DNA of 64,000 nt from UBA11986 sp963734955. GTDB taxonomy: Bacteria; Bacteroidota; Ignavibacteria; UBA10030; UBA6906. Positions within the stretch are counted from its first letter, which is position 1. Each line of letters opens with the position of its first letter. The notes beneath the pieces are model-generated. The model ran no database searches. It saw only the letters and a list, made by a program, of their open reading frames with translations, and had not been told where the DNA came from. The stretch spans positions 186,001-250,000 of the forward strand of contig CAVTJO010000014.1 of the NCBI GenBank assembly GCA_963734955.1. The letters run 5' to 3'. The position numbers were made by a program, and so were the translations under genes. Below, in pieces: positions 29,396 to 39,892 of the stretch.

Positions 29396-32009
29396 ATGTC
29401 GACACCGTTGATGCAACAATACGCCCGGGTAAAGGCAAAGTATCCCGACACGATACTGTTGTTCCGAATGGGTGATTTCTTTGAGACATTTGACGATGAC
29501 GCCCGCGTTACTTCAGCCGTTCTCGGGATTACCCTAACGAGACGTGGCAATGGGGCCGCGGGCGAAACTCCTCTTGCCGGCTTTCCCCACCACGCGCTCG
29601 ATTCCTACCTCCCCAAACTCTTGAAAGCGGGGCACCGGGTCGCTATCTGCGAGCAACTCGAAGACCCGAAACTTGCAAAGGGCATCGTCAAGCGGGACGT
29701 TATCGAAGTTGTTACACCGGGTATCGCCTATTCAGACAAGGTGCTCGAACAAAAGCAAAACAATTACCTCGCAGCTATCGCACTACCCTCCGCAATTGCA
29801 CATGCATCGGACCTAGTGGGCTTCAGCTTCATCGATGTATCGACGGCAGAGTATGGCGTCAGCGAGTTCCCGCTCAGGCAACTGGCCGAACAGGTGGCGG
29901 GGCTCTCACCTTCCGAGATCCTCGTTCAACGACGTGATGTCGATACGCTCAGGAATCTCCTCCGGGATTCATACAAGGGGATCTATACAAAGGCGGACGA
30001 TTGGATCTTCAACGTGGATTTTGCCTATGAACTTTTGGTTACGCATTTCAAAACCCAGTCGCTCAAAGGCTACGGCATCGAAGATATGAAACAAGGGGTC
30101 GTGGCTGCAGGTGCCATCATGAACTACCTCCAGGAAACGCAGAAAGCGAATCTCCTTCACATCAAGAAGCTGACGAGACATGATGTGCGCGAGTTCATCG
30201 TGCTCGATCCTTCCACCAAGCGCAACCTCGAAATCACCTCGTCGCTCGCCGGAGCAACCGAAGGCACCCTATTCGCCGTCCTCGACAGAACCCATACTCC
30301 CATGGGCGGACGCCTGCTTAAGCGATGGATCAATCAGCCGCTGAATGCCCTTGAGCCTATCAAACGCCGTCTGGCGGCCGTGACGGAATTGACGTCGGGA
30401 CCCGATCTGCGAAAGAGGATGCTGGGGATTCTCTCACATATTGGTGATCTCGAGCGGCTTAACACCAAAGTTTGCACTGGGCGGGCAAACCCACGGGAGA
30501 TGATTACGCTGAAGCTCATTCTTGGAGACGTTGACAACCTCAAAGCCGCGATCTCCGAAGTGACTGCAGACGCCCTGTCATCCATCAAAACAGGACTCCA
30601 CCCCCTTCGAGAGACTGTTGAATTGATTGATGGAGCCATCGAGTCCGATCCGCCACCCGCGCTTGTGGACGGCGGGGTCATCCGAAAGGGGTACAATTCG
30701 GAACTTGACGAACTGCGCACACTTGCCTTCAGTGGCAAAGCCTGGATCGCGGAGCTTCAGAGAAAGGAGCGGGAGCGGACCGGTATCTCGTCACTCAAGG
30801 TCGGATTCAACAATGTGTTCGGTTACTACATCGAGGTCACCCACACGCACAAGGACAGAATCCCGGCGGACTATATCCGCAAGCAAACACTGACAAACGC
30901 TGAACGGTTCATTACCCCGGAATTGAAGGTGTACGAGGAGAAGATTCTCCACGCGGAAGAAAAGATCATCGCTATTGAGACGCAGTTATATAACGATGTG
31001 CGGATGAAGGTGGCAGAGCGCGCAGAGGAAATCCAGACGAATGCACGCCTGATTGCCGAGCTTGATTGCTTCCTGTCTCTTTCATCTGTAGCGGTGCAAT
31101 ACAATTATGTGTGTCCCGACGTCAAGGACTCTTTCAGTCTTGAGATTGTCGATGGAAGGCATCCTGTGATCGAGCAACTGTTGCCACCGGGTGAGAAGTA
31201 TACTCCGAACGACGTCCGACTTGATACGGAAGAGTGACCAAATACTGATCATCACCGGACCGAACATGAGCGGGAAGTCGAGCTACTTGCGACAGACAGG
31301 GTTGATTGTCTTGCTGGCCCAGATCGGAAGCTTTGTGCCGGCAGCAAAGGCAACGATCGGCATTGTTGACAAGATCTTCACGCGAGTGGGAGCAAGCGAC
31401 AACATCGCCTCGGGAGAGAGCACGTTCCTTGTTGAGATGCACGAGGCAGCGCACATCGTCAACACTGCCACCCGGAAGAGCCTGATTCTCCTGGATGAAG
31501 TCGGCCGCGGGACCAGCACATTCGACGGAATCAGCATTGCCTGGTCGCTCACCGAGTACCTGCACGAAAAGGTTGGTGCGAGAACCCTTTTTGCGACACA
31601 TTATCATGAGCTGAACGAACTCGCCGATCTCTTCCCTCGCATCAAAAACTACAAAGTTGAGGTTCGAGAATACGGCGATCGTGTTGTCTTCCTGCATAAA
31701 GTCACGCCCGGTTTTGCCGATCACTCCTATGGAATACAGGTTGCACAAATGGCCGGCTTGCCGGAAGAGGTCACCGAGCGCGCAAAAACAATCCTGAAGA
31801 ACCTCGAGGGATCGGACCTGACCGTACACGGTGAGACGCCCGGCAGAGACCGCAAAGTGAAGGGTCGCATTATACCACCGGAGATCCAGATGACATTGTT
31901 CGAGATGAAGGATGATGTGTTGCGCGAGGAACTCGACAAGCTGGACGTAGAAACGATGACGCCGCTCGAGGCGCTCCAAAAGCTGGCGGAATTGAAAAAG
32001 AAGGTGTAG
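29396..32009 (+). CDS. mutS: DNA mismatch repair protein MutS (one frameshift)
   Basis: MutS binds mismatched bases and small loops and starts repair. About 870 residues when rejoined, the normal length. Domain I begins LMQQYARVKAKYP and contains the mismatch-probing FRMGDFFETF. The clamp and lever regions follow, then the ATPase domain with Walker A TGPNMSGKSS, Walker B LILLDEVGRGTSTFDG and the helix-turn-helix end. The frame breaks at about 31230: DVRLDTE is followed by SDQILIITGPN in the next frame, repaired by removing one base in GGAAGAGTG. As written, the first ORF lacks the whole ATPase domain. The ATG at 29396 fits the family N-terminus; no good ribosome-binding site is visible. Confidence 0.92.
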
Positions 32010-32016
32010 CAGGCAA

Positions 32017-33891
32017 ATGCTGAAGCATTTCTATACCGAGCTCAAGACGCGGAACGTCCGCAAGACGATGACAATCTATCTCAGTTCGGCATTAACAACT
32101 GTCGGTGTGGTGAGGCTGTTCACAGAAGTTTACAATCTATCCACTGTTATTTTCCCCGTCGTGGTGGTATTCCTGACCTGCGGGGCGGCAAGCGCATTTT
32201 TGTTCGCGTGGTTTCATGGCTCTGGTCGCGGTCAACGGATGCAAGGCCGGGAAATCGGACTGCACGCTTTTGTGCTGATCGTAGCCATCGCGCTCTCGTT
32301 CAGATTCAGCAGCTCCCGATCCCTCCCATCACCGGTCCTCAACGCCAAGACCGTTGCAGTGTTGCCGTTTGAGAACATCAGCGACAACAAGGAAGATGAA
32401 TACTTCACGGACGGCGTGACCGAAGACATACTCACGCAGCTTTCGAAGATTGGCGATCTCAAAGTAATCTCCAGAACCTCAGTCATGAAATACAAGAAGA
32501 CCCTCAAAAACATCAAGGAGATCGCCGGGGAACTTGAGGCCGGAAGCATTCTCGAAGGCAGTGTTCGCCGCGTCGGTGACCGGATTCGCATCGTAGGGCA
32601 ACTGATCGATGCGACCACCGACGAACACATCTGGGCCGAGACGTATGACCGGGAGTTGAGCGACATCTTTGCAATACAAACGGATGTGGCTCAACGCATT
32701 GCCGCCGAACTGAAGGCAAGACTCTCCCCGGACGAGAACCAGCGCATCGCAGCACAGCCGACGAAGAGCCTTGAGGCTTATGGGTACTATTTGCGCGGTC
32801 GCGATTATTACTATCGTTACACGAAGGAGAACAATGAACGCGCAATCGAGCTCTTTCGGAAGGCACTCTCACTCGATACCGGCTACGCGCTAACCTATGC
32901 AGGATTGGCGGACGCCTACTCGCGCAGACAGTATTACGATTTCTCCCCGCGTTCTTCCCAATACAAAGACTCTTCGTTCGCGTTTGCGATGAAAGCGGTG
33001 TCGATCGATCCTAACCTTGCGGAAGGACACAAGGCATTGGGCGACGTGTATGACGGCAGGGAAGAGTATCGCCATGCGCTTGCGCAGTATATGAAGGCTG
33101 TGGACCTGAATCCGAATTACGCTCCTGCCATAGGTAACATGGGTCATGAATACTTCAGGCTTGGTATATTCGACGAGGCGTTGAGATGGATGAAAAATGC
33201 CATGACAGTGGAGCCGGGAACAGCACGATGGTCGTCGAACGTTGGCCTGCAATATTTCTATCTCGGGGATGACAGTCTTGCCACCTTCTGGATGCGAAAA
33301 GCACTGACCCTCCAACCCGAGTTCTTCTTCCCCGAGATTATTCTCACCTACATTGATCTCTACACGGGCAGATACGATTCCGCTGAAACCCGAATCGACC
33401 GTGTAATTGCCGAACATCCCGGCGCTCTCTATGTGTGCCAGGCAGGAGGAGATGTTGCATTGATCAAAGGTAACTATGCACGAGCCAGGACGCTCTACGA
33501 AAAGGAAATCGAGCTCTCGTCACCTCAGAGTCAGTCCGGAATTCAACTGGCCTATGTCCTGATGAAGTTGCATAGAGATAAAGAAGCACAGGCACTTCTC
33601 GACTCGATTCTTACACCGGAGGCCGAAGATCTGAGTCAGTATCATGACGGATCGCTGACGTACTACTACGCAGGCGCTTACTGTCTCGTTCACAATTACC
33701 AGAAAGCGACAGCGCTTCTTCACAAAGCGACAGAGTTAGGATTTATTGAATACAGATGGATTATGATTGACCCTCTGGTCGACCCGTTGCGTAGCTCCAC
33801 TGAATTCCAAAAGCTCTTGACGTTGCTCCGAGGTCAGCAGATGGAAATGAAAAATCGGGTCAGAGCCCGGGAGACAGCCTCTTCTCTATGA
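32017..33891 (+). CDS. FlgO-domain/TPR membrane protein
   Basis: A 624-residue protein. Two hydrophobic segments lie near residues 48-68 and 88-102, followed by an FlgO-like domain (VAVLPFENISDNKEDEYF, then ILEGSVRRVGDRIRI and ATDEHIWAETYDR-like text) at about 110-230. A series of tetratricopeptide repeats follows (ALSLDTGYALTYAGLADAY, AVSIDPNLAEGHKALGDVY, AVDLNPNYAPAIGNMGHEY). Proteins of this design often follow an N-terminal DNA-binding or adenylate cyclase domain, which is absent here. It probably scaffolds protein complexes; its partner is unknown. It starts 7 nt after the mutS stop. Confidence 0.85.
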   Translation: MLKHFYTELKTRNVRKTMTIYLSSALTTVGVVRLFTEVYNLSTVIFPVVVVFLTCGAASAFLFAWFHGSGRGQRMQGREIGLHAFVLIVAIALSFRFSSSRSLPSPVLNAKTVAVLPFENISDNKEDEYFTDGVTEDILTQLSKIGDLKVISRTSVMKYKKTLKNIKEIAGELEAGSILEGSVRRVGDRIRIVGQLIDATTDEHIWAETYDRELSDIFAIQTDVAQRIAAELKARLSPDENQRIAAQPTKSLEAYGYYLRGRDYYYRYTKENNERAIELFRKALSLDTGYALTYAGLADAYSRRQYYDFSPRSSQYKDSSFAFAMKAVSIDPNLAEGHKALGDVYDGREEYRHALAQYMKAVDLNPNYAPAIGNMGHEYFRLGIFDEALRWMKNAMTVEPGTARWSSNVGLQYFYLGDDSLATFWMRKALTLQPEFFFPEIILTYIDLYTGRYDSAETRIDRVIAEHPGALYVCQAGGDVALIKGNYARARTLYEKEIELSSPQSQSGIQLAYVLMKLHRDKEAQALLDSILTPEAEDLSQYHDGSLTYYYAGAYCLVHNYQKATALLHKATELGFIEYRWIMIDPLVDPLRSSTEFQKLLTLLRGQQMEMKNRVRARETASSL

Positions 33892-34018
33892 CTGAAGACG
33901 GTTACTATCCTCCACAAGCAGTAGGGCAAGAAGGCATGAACACATTGCGCACTATAGACAACATGAACCACCGGTGTGCCGCGCGGCGGATGGGTCATCC
34001 CATGAGGAAAACGGCCTG

Positions 34019-34726
34019 ATGGTCCCGGCCCTTTTGCTCGGTGTCCTCAGCGGGATAGTGCTCTCAATACCTCCCGGCCCCCTCAGCGCTGCGGTGACGA
34101 AGCACAGCGTAAGCGAGAGTTTTCGATCGGGCTTCATGGTGGCTCTCGGCGGAGCGGTCATGGATGTGATCTATGTGCTGATTGCAGCATTTGCATCGTC
34201 TGCCATCGTTACAACGATCATCAATCTCGTTACAGCGAACGGTTGGGTTCTTCTCGGATTTCAGGTTGCATGCATCATCGCCCTTATCGTCATGGGAATC
34301 CGGTACCTGAGACACAAACAGGATCCGGCCGAGGAATCCCACATCCTCAAAGTGGAAGAGACCCAGGAAGCAAAGGCCAGGCGACTGGGATATTCCTCAC
34401 CGTTCTTCGTGGGCATTCTCATCGCCGTTGCCAATCTTGCGTCGCCAATGTTCATCCCATCCATGATCAGTGTGGTCAGCTACATCCAGGCAAACGGATT
34501 GTTTCATCGCAACGCCGGGGATAATGTTGCCTATGCGTTCGGGTTCGGTCTTGGAACAACGTGCTGGTTCACGCTCGTCGTCAGCGTGCTGGTGAAGTAT
34601 CGGTCAAAGTTCTCCATGAACGTTCTATCCAATATCTACAGGTTTGCCGGCGGTACATTCATCGTTTGTGCATGCCTGCTGACATATCATGTGGTTATGT
34701 CAACGGACTGGTCGATGCTTCAATAA
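34019..34726 (+). CDS. LysE family amino-acid exporter
   Basis: A 235-residue inner-membrane protein with about six helices. The family motif GVLSGIVLSIPPGPLSAAV is at the N-terminus, followed by GFMVALGGAVMDVIYVLIA. A charged central loop (about residues 100-125) precedes the last three helices. LysE transporters export amino acids or similar metabolites; the substrate is unknown. The ATG at 34019 has GAGGAAA upstream, so the longer ORF start at 33974 is rejected. Confidence 0.88.
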   Translation: MVPALLLGVLSGIVLSIPPGPLSAAVTKHSVSESFRSGFMVALGGAVMDVIYVLIAAFASSAIVTTIINLVTANGWVLLGFQVACIIALIVMGIRYLRHKQDPAEESHILKVEETQEAKARRLGYSSPFFVGILIAVANLASPMFIPSMISVVSYIQANGLFHRNAGDNVAYAFGFGLGTTCWFTLVVSVLVKYRSKFSMNVLSNIYRFAGGTFIVCACLLTYHVVMSTDWSMLQ

Positions 34727-34774
34727 TGGAACCATCAACTTCATAACCCCCCTTTCACTCAATCTTTTAATCAC

Positions 34775-35276
34775 ATGACACTCTCTGAACTCAAACTGCT
34801 CCACGCCTACAATTCCTGGGCGAACAATCGCATCTTTGATGCGCTTGCACAGGTATCTAACCGACGCGTACATGCAGGACTTCAAAAGCAGCCATGGAGG
34901 TATTCACGGGACTCTTGTTCACATCGTTGGAGCGGAGAAGATATGGCTTGAGCGTTTTCTCGGAGACCCCCAACCATTCCTCAGCAAAACTCCGCCAATG
35001 TCCTTGTCAGACCTGAAAACAGTCTGGGAGAAGGTCGGGTATGATACCGCCAAATGGTTGGGGACGATGAATGACAGAAAACTCCAGGAAACATTTACGA
35101 TGAAGACCTCGAAGGGAGATACATTGGTACATGTTTTCTGGCAGGCGTTCCAGCACAAGGTGAATCATTCCAGCTACCACCGAGGGCAAATCGTCACGAT
35201 GCTGCGGCAACTCGACGTGAAGCCTCCGTCCACTGATTTGATCCAGTTCTATCGTGAAACGGCCAAGGCGGGGTGA
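34775..35276 (+). CDS. DinB family protein (one frameshift)
   Basis: A small four-helix metal-binding protein of the DinB/YfiT superfamily, often thiol transferases or hydrolases of unknown substrate. The first frame from the ATG at 34775 gives LHAYNSWANNRIFDALAQV. The rest (TDAYMQDFKSSHGGIHGTLVHIV) continues in another frame from about 34855. The putative metal-binding histidines are in HGTLVHIVGAEKIW and VNHSSYHRGQIVTMLR. Rejoined length is about 166 residues, as expected. Confidence 0.8.
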
Positions 35277-35457
35277 ATGTGAACCATGAACAGGTTGCAG
35301 CCAAGGAGAGATGTACGCTTCCATCTGAGTGGGGTTTACACGAACAGACAGTCTATTCATTCACCGTGGTGCAACTTGCTGTTCAGGCCTTGCCAGCCCA
35401 TTCCCGGAATCCATTTGCCATGATCTCCAGCGTTCCTATACCTGAATCCGCGGCCGA

Positions 35458-36000
35458 ATGAAGTACTTCATCCTCACCCTGAAAATGTTGGTGATTATGT
35501 ACTTCGGTTATCTGGTCACCTTTTTTGCGGAAACTGAAGGACCGGCGGTGGCAGGATACCACCCACCCTTGTTTCTCTGGATTGTCGACACGATCAACCT
35601 CTTCATTCATGAGGCCGGACATTTCTTCCTCAAGCCCCTCGGTCAGTGGATTTATGTGTTTGGCGGATCGTTTGTACAATGTGCTCTCCCGTTGCTTCTT
35701 GCAATTGTTGTGTGGAGGCAAAATCCCGCGAACGTGGCTTACCCCGCGTTTTGGTTCGGCGAGAACCTTGTCAATGTGAGCTACTACATCAAGGACGCCC
35801 CCTTCAAACATCTCCGGCTAATTGCCGCGGGACTCATCCATGATTGGAACTGGCTCCTGTCCGACAACCTCGATTCCGCTGAAACAATAGGAGATATTGT
35901 ATGGGGCGTCGGAATAATTGTCTGTGTTGCAACTTTGGCTGCAGGAGTGTATTATGCGGTGCGTTCATTCCGTGAGTATTCTGAGGAGGCGATCAGTTGA
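35458..36000 (+). CDS. HEXXH-containing membrane protein, M50-like
   Basis: A 180-residue protein with four or five hydrophobic segments. TINLFIHEAGHFFLKPLGQW (about residues 44-63) has an HEAGH zinc motif inside or next to a helix, as in site-2/M50 proteases. WFGENLVNVSYYIKDAP lies in the second half, where M50 proteins have the second metal motif, but no clear NPDG is seen. It could be a degenerate M50 relative. The start overlaps the end of a doubtful 62-codon ORF. Confidence 0.6.
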   Translation: MKYFILTLKMLVIMYFGYLVTFFAETEGPAVAGYHPPLFLWIVDTINLFIHEAGHFFLKPLGQWIYVFGGSFVQCALPLLLAIVVWRQNPANVAYPAFWFGENLVNVSYYIKDAPFKHLRLIAAGLIHDWNWLLSDNLDSAETIGDIVWGVGIIVCVATLAAGVYYAVRSFREYSEEAIS

Positions 36001-36046
36001 ATTCCCCGCCCTGACATACACAAGCATGATGACCAAGGAGGTATGT

Positions 36047-37045
36047 ATGAGACCTTCATTCTCAACCTTCGTTCCTGTTCCTTTCATTCTTGCATCTCTT
36101 CTTTCCGGTTGCACAACCACCGAGTATACGCTGTATCTCCAGGATGTGGCCGTGAAGGGTCCGATCAGTCAACCACCGGTGCACATCACCAGTGATAACA
36201 TGGAGAAGCCGCTCCGGATCACCCCCCACATTGCAGTCAACACGGCAAGTAATTCAACACTTGGCGGTCAGATCGACGGACATTCTCCGGTCGACGCGAC
36301 CGGGAAGTACCAGGTTATCGCAATCGTCGACAGCACTGCACACACAGTGACGTTCCGTGAAAGCCCGGGGGCGAATACCCAGACCTTCACCGGACAGAAT
36401 CTTCACTGGGAAATGCCCTCAGCATCGTTCGGGCTCGACGTCGACTACACTCTGAGCAACCACCTCGCGATCTCATTCGGCGCGACCTGCTCGGCCGTCG
36501 ACGGCAGGGGACTCTGGGGCTATCATATGGGGCTGGGATTGTATTCTGAAACCAGCACGTCGGCAGTACGGGTTGACGGAGGAGTACGCTGGCAGGATCT
36601 TCTTTACGAGGCATCAACTGTTATTGTGAGAAGGGAATCGGAGGTCGCAACACCAACCGACCAGGTGGGGTTCTTTCGTGATCGTGGCAAAAGCACTCCG
36701 ATGGACTTCTATGCAGCAATCACCTTCAATACCAAGCATGACGACTGGGTGACGAATATCTTTGCGCAGCTGGCCCTTAGCAAGCAGTCTCTCGCGAAAT
36801 TCCAGCCGACCATGGTTGAGCCACTGTTACTCTATCCGCCAATTTTCACGCCAGTGGTTATTGTGAACGACCAGCGGGCCGAGTTCTCATCCACGTTCGT
36901 CATAATCACTCCCGGTGTGTACTTCGACTTTGACCCAACTGTCCGCATACTGGCAGGGGCCCGCATCAATGTGCAAACAGAGATCAAAGACAGCTCGCCG
37001 GGTACGTTCGTCCAGCCCTTTCTTGAGCTCGAGTGGATGATGTAG
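36047..37045 (+). CDS. Lipoprotein, probable outer-membrane barrel-like protein
   Basis: A 332-residue lipoprotein. The signal peptide ends in the lipobox LASLLSGCTTT, placing the lipidated Cys near residue 20. The body is beta-rich with repeated aromatic strands (GYHMGLGLYSE, DFYAAITFNTK, FVQPFLELEWMM), like small outer-membrane barrels. The ATG at 36047 has AAGGAGG 5 nt upstream and is chosen over earlier in-frame starts. Function is unknown. Confidence 0.72.
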   Translation: MRPSFSTFVPVPFILASLLSGCTTTEYTLYLQDVAVKGPISQPPVHITSDNMEKPLRITPHIAVNTASNSTLGGQIDGHSPVDATGKYQVIAIVDSTAHTVTFRESPGANTQTFTGQNLHWEMPSASFGLDVDYTLSNHLAISFGATCSAVDGRGLWGYHMGLGLYSETSTSAVRVDGGVRWQDLLYEASTVIVRRESEVATPTDQVGFFRDRGKSTPMDFYAAITFNTKHDDWVTNIFAQLALSKQSLAKFQPTMVEPLLLYPPIFTPVVIVNDQRAEFSSTFVIITPGVYFDFDPTVRILAGARINVQTEIKDSSPGTFVQPFLELEWMM

Positions 37046-37134
37046 CACACTGACCGCATATCGCGACCGGAATAACATGGTGGTCTTGACCGCCGCGCGA
37101 GTGGAACACCACATCCCATGAAATTGGCAGCCTG

Positions 37135-37605
37135 ATGGACCAAACGATTGTAATTCGCAAAGGAACCGCTGCCGATCTCGACATCGTTTTGTATCATCGC
37201 CTGCACATGTTCCTTGAAATGGGATATCACAACGATGAAAAGATGACCGAATCACAGCAGAACTCACACAAGTTTTTTTCAAAAGCGCTCAGCGAAGGAA
37301 GGTACCGGGCATGGTTTGCTGAAACCAACGGCGGCAAGGTAGTCGCGGGTGGCGGGATTGTTCTTACCATCCGACCGGGCCATCCAACGCATCCCGATCT
37401 GCAGAGAGCCGAAATCCTCAACATGTACACGGAGCCGGCCTTCCGGCGCCAGGGTCTTGCACGTCAGTTGATGCTCACCATGATTGCCTGGTGCAGAACG
37501 GAAGGGTTCTCATGGGTTGGTCTCCACGCCAGCGATGCCGGCCGACCGTTATACGAATCGTTGGGGTTCAAACCGACCACAGAAATGAGGCTCAACTTGA
37601 GATAA
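37135..37605 (+). CDS. GNAT family acetyltransferase
   Basis: A 156-residue acetyl-CoA-dependent N-acetyltransferase. The cofactor-binding motif is NMYTEPAFRRQGLARQLM, with the R/Q-x-x-G-x-A loop, and VGLHASDAGRPLYESLGFK forms the last helix-strand. The substrate is unknown. The gene stands alone, 89 nt after the lipoprotein. Confidence 0.88.
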   Translation: MDQTIVIRKGTAADLDIVLYHRLHMFLEMGYHNDEKMTESQQNSHKFFSKALSEGRYRAWFAETNGGKVVAGGGIVLTIRPGHPTHPDLQRAEILNMYTEPAFRRQGLARQLMLTMIAWCRTEGFSWVGLHASDAGRPLYESLGFKPTTEMRLNLR

Positions 37606-37790
37606 TGCGCCGGCGGGCGTTCCCCTCTCTAGGCTATAGTCGCAAAGTCCTTCGTTTCGCCTAATCTCAGCAAAAATCTCTCCTTGAATCTCCCCCCCTC
37701 CTTCCGTATGTTATGCCCGTTGAACGCCTTCCCCTGTGAAGAGGATTGCAGCTCTTTTGAACCTTTCTGAATTAACTTCAACAACTCGAC

Positions 37791-38651
37791 ATGGGTCTGT
37801 ATCCACAACCGAACAAATGGCAGTGCGGACCATTTGCATTGAAGCACGCACTGATCATGCTCGGTCGTATCGTCAACGAAAAGCAGGTCTCTCGCATCGC
37901 AGGCACTCACTGGTGGACCGGCACTGATGAAATCAAGCTTGCACGGGCTGCCAAGGCCTACGATTGCGAGCTCCGCATGCTTCGCAGGAAGAACGCGCTC
38001 CGCGCCAAGCGGGAGCTGTTGCTTTCCCTGAAACGAGGCCATCCCGCTCTTCTCTGTGTCGATGGATGGAACCATTGGATCACCGTCGTTGGAGCGGAGC
38101 GCGGGAAGTTCGTCTACATCGATAGCCGGGAAGCTCCGGTTGTGTGCGTGGACGAGTGGAAAACCTTGAAACGGCGCTGGATTTACAAGGAGGTTGATGA
38201 GGACGACCCGACACAGATAGAGTCGCTGTTCGACCTCCATATCGTTGTGCCGAGATTCAGGGTAAGGACAAAGGCACGGTTCTCCCTCAAGAGTGTTCGT
38301 TATCTTCGTCGTCCTGAGAACCACGCGTTCGCTTCACATTGGGACGAGTACTTCGATGACCTCTCACACATCTGTCACCCGCGCACACCGTTAAGTGAGA
38401 AGGTGTTTCCCATGGGCGAGCTTCTCCGCCGCCACGGGGCGATGATCCGTTCACAGATAGCGTTCTGGCACGGCGGCGTCAAGCCGAGGGAAATTGGAAA
38501 GATCCTCAAGAACCTTCAATTCGTTGCCGACACCTATGATTTTGTCGTGAAGAAGGAAGATGAGAAGCGGGCCATCGCCGCCATCAGTTCCATGCTCATG
38601 CTCTGGGCAACCAGCAAGCGAGGGGTAGGAATGGTATACGGTGCGAACTAA
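37791..38651 (+). CDS. C39-like cysteine peptidase-fold protein
   Basis: A 286-residue protein with no signal peptide. The N-terminal half has the papain/C39 pattern: Cys in QPNKWQCGPFALKHALIMLG (about residue 12), His in GWNHWITVVGAE (about 100) and Asp in KFVYIDSRE. This could be a peptidase, or a C39-like domain that only binds peptides. The C-terminal half (about 150-286) is not recognised and is rich in His, Trp and Arg. The glycosyltransferase gene follows after about 100 nt. Confidence 0.72.
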   Translation: MGLYPQPNKWQCGPFALKHALIMLGRIVNEKQVSRIAGTHWWTGTDEIKLARAAKAYDCELRMLRRKNALRAKRELLLSLKRGHPALLCVDGWNHWITVVGAERGKFVYIDSREAPVVCVDEWKTLKRRWIYKEVDEDDPTQIESLFDLHIVVPRFRVRTKARFSLKSVRYLRRPENHAFASHWDEYFDDLSHICHPRTPLSEKVFPMGELLRRHGAMIRSQIAFWHGGVKPREIGKILKNLQFVADTYDFVVKKEDEKRAIAAISSMLMLWATSKRGVGMVYGAN

Positions 38652-38751
38652 CTGGATGACCACCCAGCGTAGCGTGACGGTCCAGGAAACGCAGCCAGAC
38701 CGTCATCAGAGACAACCACCCTTTCATCAATAACCAACGTTCCAGACATCG

Positions 38752-39867
38752 TTGAATATTTTCATTTCCAATTCCACCGATATTTTCGCCGGTGGCGAAG
38801 ACTACGTATTCATACTTGCCAAGTATCTTCAACAACGGGGCCATCATCTCTGGGTTTCCGCCAACCCGGGCCATCTCCTTCTGAGAAAATGTGAGGACGC
38901 TGGCATCGGCACAGTTCCGGTCTCCTACAGGGAAATGTCGCGCGTGTTCCGGGTAGGAGCTCAGGTCCGTACGCACCTGGAACGGCTTTCCATCGACATT
39001 ATCCATAGCAATGCCAACTACGACCGCACTGCCGCCGGGATTGCAGCTGCATGGACGAAAACGCGGCACATCGCAAGCGTCCACAGTGCACACTCCATCC
39101 AGCACAACATCACGCATTGGTTACGCAATAGGTACGGCACGGATCATTTCATTGCAGACGCTGACGCGGTGCGGCTAGTTCTGGTTCAGGCGGACCATAT
39201 CCCCGCCGGAAAAATAACAGTGATTCCAATTGGCGTTGAAAACAGTCCCAAAGATCTTGAAGAAAAATGGAGACATGACACTCGTGCACGCTTGGGCATC
39301 GCTCCAGAGACGTTCGTGATCGGGAACGTGGCAAGGCTTGTTCCTTTTAAGGGACATCGTTATCTTGTTGAGTCAATTGCAAAGGTGGTTCAGTCGCATC
39401 CTTCTGTACTTTGCATAATTGTCGGGGATGGAGAGCTGATGGGGGACTTGGAGCGGCAGACCCGAGCGCTCGGCATCGAACCCCATTTTCGCTTTCTTGG
39501 ATTCCAGGACAATCTTCACGAGATCTACCCCGCGTTCGATCTCTACTGTCATTCGTCCCTGGAACTTGAGGCGGAAGCGTTTCCGCTTGCGATTTTGCGG
39601 GCTCTTGCAGCAGCTCTCCCCGTGGTAGCCACCCGGGTGGGGGGTATCGCGGCAATGGTGAATGAAGGAGTTTCCGGACATCTCACCCCGGCAGAAGACT
39701 CATCATCACTTGCAGCCGCAATAATGCACGTACTCGGCAATTCGGACGTTCTGGGTTCAATGGGAAAGGCATCGTTTGAGCTGTTCACAAGAAAATTCCA
39801 CGCGTCAGCGATGGCAGAGCGTGTGGAACAGGTATACAAGCAGGCAATGGTTGTTGAACACTCATAA
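38752..39867 (+). CDS. Glycosyltransferase family 4
   Basis: A 371-residue GT-B transferase. The N-terminal acceptor domain has TDIFAGGEDYVFILAKYL. The donor domain has VGDGELMGDLERQTRALG, then FRFLGFQDNLHEIYPAFDLY, CHSSLELEAEAFPLAILRAL and TRVGGIAAMV, with the conserved E-x7-E region. It transfers a nucleotide-linked sugar to glycan or lipid. The start is a TTG at 38752 without a good ribosome-binding site; the alignment supports it. It is 25 nt before the DegT aminotransferase, so the pair probably works on one cell-surface glycan. Confidence 0.9.
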   Translation: MNIFISNSTDIFAGGEDYVFILAKYLQQRGHHLWVSANPGHLLLRKCEDAGIGTVPVSYREMSRVFRVGAQVRTHLERLSIDIIHSNANYDRTAAGIAAAWTKTRHIASVHSAHSIQHNITHWLRNRYGTDHFIADADAVRLVLVQADHIPAGKITVIPIGVENSPKDLEEKWRHDTRARLGIAPETFVIGNVARLVPFKGHRYLVESIAKVVQSHPSVLCIIVGDGELMGDLERQTRALGIEPHFRFLGFQDNLHEIYPAFDLYCHSSLELEAEAFPLAILRALAAALPVVATRVGGIAAMVNEGVSGHLTPAEDSSSLAAAIMHVLGNSDVLGSMGKASFELFTRKFHASAMAERVEQVYKQAMVVEHS

Positions 39868-39892
39868 GCCCTGACCAAACCACGCTGAGCGG

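Noticed and set aside
35273..35461. A 62-codon plus-strand ORF overlapping both neighbours by 4 nt
   Set aside because: The GTGA and ATGA overlaps are tempting, but there is no ribosome-binding site and no recognisable protein feature. It could still be a small gene.
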